Shown here one piece after another: positions 32,337 through 36,421 of a stretch of DNA of 36,421 nucleotides (position 1 is its first letter; each line of letters begins with the position of its first letter). A model generated the notes under the pieces. It worked only from the letters and a program-made list of their open reading frames with translations. It made no database searches and was not told the DNA's origin. The position numbers and the translations under genes are program-made. The stretch covers positions 1-36,421 of the forward strand of contig CALESQ010000084.1 of assembly GCA_937907455.1 (NCBI GenBank), given 5' to 3'. Source of the stretch: an uncultured Caldilineales bacterium (GTDB taxonomy: Bacteria > Chloroflexota > Anaerolineae > JAAEKA01).

Positions 32337-32365
32337 TTGACAGGCCATCGGCGCTATGGTACAAT
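32337..32365 (+). promoter_or_regulatory. Sigma70-type promoter of the SufR-like regulator / moaA genes
   Basis: TTGACA (32337-32342), 17 bases, TACAAT (32360-32365). The transcript would begin near 32372, ~30 bases before the GTG start at 32402. It is divergent from the nuo promoter, with the two -35 boxes 44 bp apart, so one regulator could control both. Confidence 0.8.
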
Positions 32366-32401
32366 TTTTTTGTTGCTAATCGTTGAAGTGTGAGGTTTGT
32401 T

Positions 32402-33097
32402 GTGCAGACTACCCGTTTTCGTATTCTGGAAATCATTAAAGAGCAAGGTGATGTCACCGTGGCCGAGTTGGCGCGCCAACTTGATATGGCGCCGGTGTCG
32501 GTGCGGCATCACCTGGATGTGCTGCAAGGGGACAATTTGATCTATTCGCCGCGCGTGCAGCGGCGCGGCACGGTAGGGCGTCCGCTGCAAATCTACGCTT
32601 TAACGGAAGCGGCCGGTGATTATTTCCCGCGCAACCACCAACTGTTGGCTATGCGTCTGCTGGATGAGTTTAAAAGCGTGCTGCCGAATGATCAGCTTCA
32701 GGCGATGCTGGAACGTATGGCTGAGAGCGATGCACGGCTGGTGGATATCCCTGCGGATGCTGATATCGAGAAGCGCTTGCAGCTTACGGTGGAATTTTTG
32801 AATGACCGCGGCTACCTGGCACGCTACGAACGCGAGCAGGATCATTTCGTCCTGTACACGCTGAATTGTCCTTATGCCGGCGTATCAGAGCAGCACCGCG
32901 AGCTGTGCGCAATGGACCTGCGCCTGATCAGCCGTCTGCTGGGACAAACCCCGCGGGCAATGAACCGTATCACCGACGGCGCTTGCCGCTGTGCCTATCA
33001 GATTACCGGGCAAGCCATGCCTGCCGAAGCAGCAGGGGCAGCTCCCCGGCGCAGCGCCATTCCGCTGTATGTTGAGCTGCATCGCCAGGAGGGTTAA
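32402..33097 (+). CDS. SufR-like winged-helix regulator with Cys motif
   Basis: 231 residues from GTG 32402, preceded by GAGG 6 bases upstream; another GTG in frame at 32390 is less well placed. The N-terminal winged helix (~5-65) is VAELARQLDMAPVSVRHHLDVL followed by a wing with RRGTVGRP. The C-terminal half has Cys156, Cys169 (CPYAGVSEQHRELC), Cys195 and Cys197 (DGACRCAYQI). Cys patterns of this type bind an Fe-S cluster in SufR, which represses Fe-S assembly genes. Here it could sense Fe-S status and act on the divergent nuo cluster or on its own operon with moaA. Function beyond DNA binding is inferred; other ArsR/DeoR-type ligand sensors share this layout. Confidence 0.85.
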   Translation: MQTTRFRILEIIKEQGDVTVAELARQLDMAPVSVRHHLDVLQGDNLIYSPRVQRRGTVGRPLQIYALTEAAGDYFPRNHQLLAMRLLDEFKSVLPNDQLQAMLERMAESDARLVDIPADADIEKRLQLTVEFLNDRGYLARYEREQDHFVLYTLNCPYAGVSEQHRELCAMDLRLISRLLGQTPRAMNRITDGACRCAYQITGQAMPAEAAGAAPRRSAIPLYVELHRQEG

Positions 33098-33101
33098 GGC
33101 T

Positions 33102-34136
33102 GTGCGGGCGCCGCTTGATTTGACCACCACACCGCTGACACCGGTCAACGGCGCTGGGTTGGTTGACCGCTTTGGCCGACGCATTGACTACTTGCGCATC
33201 TCACTCACCGATGCCTGCAACTTGCGCTGTGTCTATTGTATGCCGGAGCAGATGCAGTTTCGCCCACGGGCCGAGCTGCTGTACGACGATGAGATTTTGA
33301 CAGTAGTGCAGGCGGCGGCTGAGCTGGGCACAAGCAAGATCCGCCTCACCGGCGGCGAGCCGACCATTCGCCCCGGCGTGGTTGAGCTGGTGCGGCAGAT
33401 TGCTGCCACACCCGGCATCGCTGAGGTAGCGATGACCACCAACGGCCTGCTGCTGGCCGAGCTGGCCGAGCCACTGGCGCGGGCGGGCCTTAATCGCCTG
33501 AATGTCAGCATTGACACGTTGGATGCCGCTCAGTTTCACCGCATCACGCGTTGGGGCGATCTGCGCCGCGTGTGGGATGGCATTGCCGCCGCCGAGGCTG
33601 CCGGTATCCACCCACTCAAGCTGAACGTAGTGGTGACACGCGGGTTTAACGAGCACGAGGTGGCTGACCTGGCTCGCCTTAGCCTGGACAAGCCCTGGCA
33701 CATTCGCTTCATCGAGTTGATGCCGCTGGGCAGCGTAGCCGACTTTCAGCAGGAGGCCGTGGTCAGTTCCGCTGAAACGCGGGCCTTGATCGAGGCCGCG
33801 CTGGGGCCGTTGCACCCATTGCCCGGCTATGATGGCCGCGACCCGGCCCGTCCTTACCGGTTGGCCGGCGCCAGAGGGCAGCTTGGCTTCATCAGCACGG
33901 TGACTGAGCCGTTTTGCGCTGGCTGCAATCGCTATCGGCTGACAGCCGACGGCAAACTAAGGTTATGCCTGTTGCGCGATCGGGAAGTAGACTTACTGAC
34001 CCCCTTGCGCAATGGATGTACAAAAGAAGAACTCAAGCAAACGATTCGCGATGCGGTCTGGCATAAGCCCTGGGGCCACGGCCTGCCGCAAGGCGATGTG
34101 CCGCACCTGCGCCTGATGTCGCAGATTGGCGGATGA
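33102..34136 (+). CDS. moaA: GTP 3',8-cyclase MoaA (molybdenum cofactor biosynthesis)
   Basis: 344 residues from GTG 33102, with AGGAGG 9 bases upstream and 4 bases after the regulator's stop. A longer in-frame start would overlap the regulator by ~100 bases and is unlikely. Radical-SAM CxxxCxxC is CNLRCVYC (Cys39, Cys43, Cys46). GGEPTIRPG is the SAM-binding loop. The second cluster ligands are FCAGCNRYRLTADGKLRLCL. The protein ends in the catalytic GG tail (SQIGG). MoaA makes 3',8-cyclo-7,8-dihydro-GTP in the first step of Moco synthesis. No other moa genes are in the window. The enzyme carries two [4Fe-4S] clusters, which fits an Fe-S-sensing regulator in front of it. Confidence 0.95.
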   Translation: MRAPLDLTTTPLTPVNGAGLVDRFGRRIDYLRISLTDACNLRCVYCMPEQMQFRPRAELLYDDEILTVVQAAAELGTSKIRLTGGEPTIRPGVVELVRQIAATPGIAEVAMTTNGLLLAELAEPLARAGLNRLNVSIDTLDAAQFHRITRWGDLRRVWDGIAAAEAAGIHPLKLNVVVTRGFNEHEVADLARLSLDKPWHIRFIELMPLGSVADFQQEAVVSSAETRALIEAALGPLHPLPGYDGRDPARPYRLAGARGQLGFISTVTEPFCAGCNRYRLTADGKLRLCLLRDREVDLLTPLRNGCTKEELKQTIRDAVWHKPWGHGLPQGDVPHLRLMSQIGG

Positions 34137-34146
34137 GGCAATAGAC

Positions 34147-34386
34147 AAGTAGACAAGGAAAGAAGTAGACAAGTAGACAAGGAAAGAAGTACACAAGGAA
34201 AGAAGTAGACAAGGAAAGAAGTAGACAAGTAGACAAGTAGACAAGGAAAGAAGTAGACAAGTAGACAAGTAGACAAGTAGACAAGTAGACAAGGAAAGAA
34301 GTAGACAAGGAAAGAAGTAGACAAGTAGACAAGGAAAGAAGTACACAAGTAGACAAGGAAAGAAGTACACAAGGAAAGAAGTAGAC
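34147..34386. repeat. 30-unit array of 8-bp repeats of three types
   Basis: Exactly 30 head-to-tail octamers, each starting AAG: AAGTAGAC (17 copies), AAGGAAAG (10 copies) and AAGTACAC (3 copies). Writing them A, B and C, the order begins ABAABCBABA, continues AABAAAAABA and ends BAABCABCBA; B is never next to B and phase is never lost. A half-unit (ATAGAC) precedes it. It lies between moaA and the A-type Fe-S carrier gene and codes for nothing convincing. Confidence 0.95.
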
Positions 34387-34397
34387 AAGCGCATAAC

Positions 34398-34469
34398 TTG
34401 TATACTTGTATACCTTTATACTTGTATACTTGTATACCTGTATACCTGTATACCTGTATACCTATACAC
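34398..34469. repeat. 9-unit array of 8-bp TTGTATAC-type repeats
   Basis: Nine octamers directly follow the first array after an 11-base interruption (34387-34397). They are TTGTATAC (4 copies), CTGTATAC (3 copies), and the variants CTTTATAC and CTATACAC. The inverse complement of the main unit (read in phase, AAGTATAC) differs from AAGTAGAC by a single base, so the two arrays form an imperfect inverted repeat. The Shine-Dalgarno of the next gene is about 30 bases beyond the array. Confidence 0.9.
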
Positions 34470-34512
34470 TTGCCTCCCTTGTATCAACCCCTAACCAAGG
34501 AGACCCCTAATA

Positions 34513-34935
34513 ATGGCAACAGCAACTATGACAATGGACCCGGAAACGACAATCACCGATGGTGTGATGATTACCGAGAGCGCGGCGGGCAAGCTGCGCG
34601 GCATTTTGGAAGAAAAAGGTATGCTCGAAACGCACGGCTTGCGCGTGTTTGTGCAGGGCGGCGGCTGCGGCGGGATGCAGTACGGCATGGCGTTTGAGAA
34701 CGTAGAGCGCCCCGGCGACGAGGTGTACAGCCAGCATGGCATGCGGGTATTCGTAGACCCCACCAGCCTTTTCTATATCAATGGCGCACGCATTGACTAC
34801 ATTGATAGTCTGATGGGTGGCGGCTTCCATATCGAAAACCCGCAGGCTGTGTCTTCGTGCGGCTGCGGCAGCTCGTTCCGCACCTCGCACAGCCACACCG
34901 GCGAAGAGCAAGCAGAAAGCTGCGGCTACCACTAG
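34513..34935 (+). CDS. erpA: A-type Fe-S cluster carrier (IscA/ErpA/HesB family)
   Basis: 140 residues with AAGGAG upstream of ATG 34513. The family core has TESAAGKLRGILEEKG, RVFVQGGGCGGMQYG (Cys52), a DEVYSQHGMRVFVDPTSLFYINGARIDYID-like middle and the C-terminal SSCGCGSSF (Cys116, Cys118). The three cysteines bind an Fe-S cluster in transit from scaffold to target proteins. A His/Cys-rich tail (HSHTGEEQ, Cys137) is an extension of 15-20 residues. Its role fits neighbouring Fe-S enzymes (MoaA, complex I). The symbol is by family likeness only; SufA or IscA are alternatives. Confidence 0.92.
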   Translation: MATATMTMDPETTITDGVMITESAAGKLRGILEEKGMLETHGLRVFVQGGGCGGMQYGMAFENVERPGDEVYSQHGMRVFVDPTSLFYINGARIDYIDSLMGGGFHIENPQAVSSCGCGSSFRTSHSHTGEEQAESCGYH

Positions 34936-34952
34936 ACCGCTCACTGAACGCT

Positions 34953-34981
34953 AAAAACTCCCCAAAACGGGGAGTTTTTTT
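34953..34981 (+). terminator. Intrinsic terminator after the A-type carrier gene
   Basis: AAAAACTCCCC (34953-34963), loop AAAAC, GGGGAGTTTTTTT (34969-34981). A compact GC stem with a strong T-tract, 18 bp past the stop. Confidence 0.95.
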
Positions 34982-35118
34982 GTACCCTGTCCATTTGGAC
35001 GTTGCGCTTGGGGCGGGAAATCTGATAGACTTTACCTGGCGCGGTGACGCACAATCGGTGTTACCTTGAGTACCTGAATAGCTTCGTGGCCGCGGCAAGC
35101 GCCTAACGCGGCAAGGCG

Positions 35119-35147
35119 TTGCCTGAAAGCGCGTTCACCGCTATAAT
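35119..35147 (+). promoter_or_regulatory. Promoter of the kinase remnant / response regulator, predicting a leaderless start
   Basis: TTGCCT (35119-35124), 17 bases, TATAAT (35142-35147). The kinase remnant ATG at 35155 comes 7 bases after the -10 box, so the transcript should begin at or very near it. Confidence 0.7.
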
Positions 35148-35154
35148 ATCCCCT

Positions 35155-35448
35155 ATGCTCACCTTCGATCTGCAACTGGTGATCTTTCTGCTGCTGGCTC
35201 TGCTGATTTTAAGCGTCGGCGGGGCACTTTGGCTGGATCGTCGCCGCGGTCATGGCGACTTGTCCGTGCTGGACGAGGCGCCTTTTGGCGTGCTGCGCCT
35301 GAACAGCCGCGGATTCGATGCCAGCGATCAACACGCGCCGCCCAGGCCAGCCAACGCCTGCTGAACGATCTGGCTCACGAGCTGCGCACTCTGCTGGCGA
35401 CCATCCTCACCCATGCCGAAGTGCAGGGGCTGGCCGGTGTAGCTGACT
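35155..35448 (+). pseudogene. Decayed histidine kinase
   Basis: From ATG 35155 the product is MLTFDLQLVIFLLLALLILS, a membrane helix, then WLDRRRGHGDLSVLDEAPFGVLRLN, which looks like the start of a PAS-type sensor. The frame ends at TGA 35364 after only ~70 residues. In another frame, overlapping it, a kinase H-box is clear: QRLLNDLAHELRTLLATILTH, with the His codon at 35376-35378. The Pro usual after HELRT is Leu. The sequence then stops at the response-regulator start with no catalytic ATP-binding region. So the PAS middle is deleted, the frame is shifted, and the kinase domain is truncated. A normal two-component kinase is ~350-600 residues. Confidence 0.85.
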
Positions 35449-36072
35449 ATGACTTCTTCCATTCGTGTTTTACTGGTTGACGATCATCCGGCGTTTCGGA
35501 TTGGTTTGCGTATTGTGCTGGAGCAAGCGCCCGATATTGCAGTGGTGGCGGAGGCGGGCAGCGGTGCGGATGCGCTGGCGCTGGCGCAAAGCCTTGCCCC
35601 CGATGTCGTGGTGCTGGACTGCCAATTGCCTGACCTCACGGGCGATGTCGTAGCGCGTGAGCTGCGCGCCCGCGACTTAAACTGCGCCGTGTTGGCCCTG
35701 AGCGCGTATACGGATGAAGCCACGGTGCAGCGCATGGTGCAGGCCGGAGCGGTGGGGTATCTGGCGAAGGAGGAGGCGCCTACCGCCATGGTAGACGCGG
35801 TGCGCGCGGCCGCGCGCGGGGAAGGACGCTGGAGCGCGGCGGCGGTTTCGCAGTTGGTCGCAGCGATGGACGTGGATCCACTGGCCGGGTTGACCGAGCG
35901 CGAGCGAGAGGTGTTGCATCTGTTAGCGCAAGGCGGCGATAATCAGCGCATTGCGTGGAGCCTGGGTATCAGCCAGAACACCGTGCGCTTCCATTTACGT
36001 AACATTTTCAGTAAAATTGCCGTGCAAACGCGCACCGAAGCCGCGGTGTGGGCCATCAAACAGAGGGTATAG
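35449..36072 (+). CDS. NarL/FixJ-type response regulator
   Basis: 207 residues. The receiver domain has Asp11/Asp12 (VLLVDDHPAFR), the phosphorylated Asp57 (VVVLDCQLPD), Ser85 (ALSAYTD) and Lys107 (YLAKEE). The C-terminal LuxR-type helix-turn-helix is LTEREREVLHLLAQGGDNQRIAWSLGISQNTVRFHLRNIFSKIAV. It is a DNA-binding regulator whose target genes cannot be told. Its kinase partner immediately upstream is broken, so it may be driven by another kinase or by acetyl phosphate. The receiver is intact, suggesting continuing function. The Shine-Dalgarno is weak; it may be translated after the remnant frame. Confidence 0.93.
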   Translation: MTSSIRVLLVDDHPAFRIGLRIVLEQAPDIAVVAEAGSGADALALAQSLAPDVVVLDCQLPDLTGDVVARELRARDLNCAVLALSAYTDEATVQRMVQAGAVGYLAKEEAPTAMVDAVRAAARGEGRWSAAAVSQLVAAMDVDPLAGLTEREREVLHLLAQGGDNQRIAWSLGISQNTVRFHLRNIFSKIAVQTRTEAAVWAIKQRV

Positions 36073-36116
36073 CAGGTATAATAAACGATCCTGTTTACAT
36101 CGGGAGGGACGCTTAC

Positions 36117-36145
36117 TTGACCGGATAGCCAGTTGGGTGTAAAAC
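36117..36145 (+). promoter_or_regulatory. Possible promoter of the DUF2203 gene
   Basis: TTGACC (36117-36122), 17 bases, TAAAAC (36140-36145), about 50 bases before ATG 36198. Weak -10 box. A separate TATAAT at 36077-36082 lacks a -35 box. Confidence 0.35.
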
Positions 36146-36197
36146 TAATAATCTTGCTGTTTTCATTATCTATCCTGCACCAGATCGGATTTTCATC

Positions 36198-36421
36198 ATG
36201 GCTATTCGTTATTTCACCGTTGCCGAAGCCAACGCTGCCTTGCCACGTCTCAATCTGTTGCTGCAACAAATCTGGCAATCGCGCCAGAAGATAACTGACT
36301 CTCAGCCAGAACTATGGCCTATTTTGCGCAATGCTGTTCATAACGGTGGCAGTAAAAAAGCCGGTGCCCTCTTTGTGTCGATAATGGGTGAGACAGCTTC
36401 TACGACGAATTTAGTGTACAA
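36198..36421 (+). CDS. DUF2203-like protein (partial, runs off right edge)
   Basis: Open from ATG 36198 to the window end (74 codons). The N-terminus, MAIRYFTVAEANAALPRLNL, has the FTVxEANxxLPxL signature of DUF2203, a small family of unknown function. The segment is helical and then continues with QIWQSRQKITDSQPELWPIL. The later conserved part of the family is beyond the window, so the assignment rests on this signature. No strong Shine-Dalgarno is seen. Confidence 0.7.
   Translation, partial: MAIRYFTVAEANAALPRLNLLLQQIWQSRQKITDSQPELWPILRNAVHNGGSKKAGALFVSIMGETASTTNLVY

Noticed and set aside
32168..32386. Plus-strand ORF of 72 codons in the nuo/regulator gap
   Set aside because: It covers two promoters and lacks a Shine-Dalgarno or a familiar pattern.
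33932..34394. Three overlapping minus-strand frames of Leu/Ser/Thr/Val/Phe repeats
   Set aside because: They come from the 8-bp arrays, which are open in all three minus frames because the octamers lack stops; no start signal or partner.
34147..34469. CRISPR array
   Set aside because: Units are only 8 bp with no spacers and no cas genes nearby.

Overview
The window reads like a chromosomal stretch of a moderately GC-rich bacterium, most likely a Chloroflexota of the Anaerolineae/Caldilineae type. This rests on inference: a ba3-type (B-family) oxidase with its tiny subunit IIa, a nuoB/nuoCD/nuoI cluster with unusual C-terminal extensions, lipobox proteins, a very large YD-repeat protein, and dispersed palindromic repeats of a kind common in that phylum. 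No tRNA, rRNA, CRISPR array, transposase or phage gene was seen. The recognised genes cover most of the window on both strands.

Layout. (1) 1-6.3 kb, minus strand: a secreted RHS/YD-repeat polymorphic toxin with an internal dockerin-like insert. Its core is separated by a -1 frameshift from a CdiA-type nuclease toxin tip, followed 19 bp later by a probable immunity gene that runs off the left edge. (2) 6.4-11.4 kb, minus strand: a PHB-depolymerase-like esterase and a very large GH13-like protein, then a dispersed repeat. (3) 11.5-14.6 kb, plus strand: a TPR/SLT lytic transglycosylase lipoprotein with a strong promoter that predicts leaderless translation, and a DUF1992 protein. (4) 14.7-24 kb: an aerobic respiration module made of two SCO-type copper chaperones, ba3 oxidase subunits IIa, II and I, a remarkable cytochrome b / 2x[4Fe-4S] / MvhD-like / cytochrome c fusion protein, a lipoprotein cytochrome c, and heme A synthase. 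A lipoprotein and a gamma-carbonic anhydrase lie between the last two on the other strand. (5) 24-27.8 kb, minus strand: an Mrp-type Fe-S carrier ATPase, an FAD oxidoreductase translationally coupled to a small Cys-rich protein, and a UPF0173 metallo-hydrolase. (6) 27.9-32.1 kb, minus strand: nuoI, nuoCD and nuoB of complex I plus a small leading ORF. NuoB carries a lamin-tail-like domain and NuoI carries a duplicated 39-residue motif. (7) 32.2-35 kb, plus strand: a SufR-like regulator, moaA, a 30+9 unit octamer repeat array, and an A-type Fe-S carrier. (8) 35.1-36.4 kb: a decayed histidine kinase in front of an intact NarL-type response regulator, and the start of a DUF2203 gene.

How the genes work together. 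The central module supplies copper (SCO proteins), heme A (CtaA), electrons (cytochrome c and the fusion protein) and the terminal oxidase. The fusion protein is the best candidate for an undescribed system. It has the heme ligands of a cytochrome bc/b6f-type cytochrome b, two cytoplasmic ferredoxin clusters, an MvhD-like adaptor domain and an external cytochrome c domain that looks like a duplicate of the adjacent soluble cytochrome. This suggests a single-polypeptide quinone/ferredoxin-linked reductase feeding the ba3 oxidase. The nuo genes, Mrp, the A-type carrier, the SufR-like regulator and MoaA add an Fe-S and electron-transfer theme on the right half.
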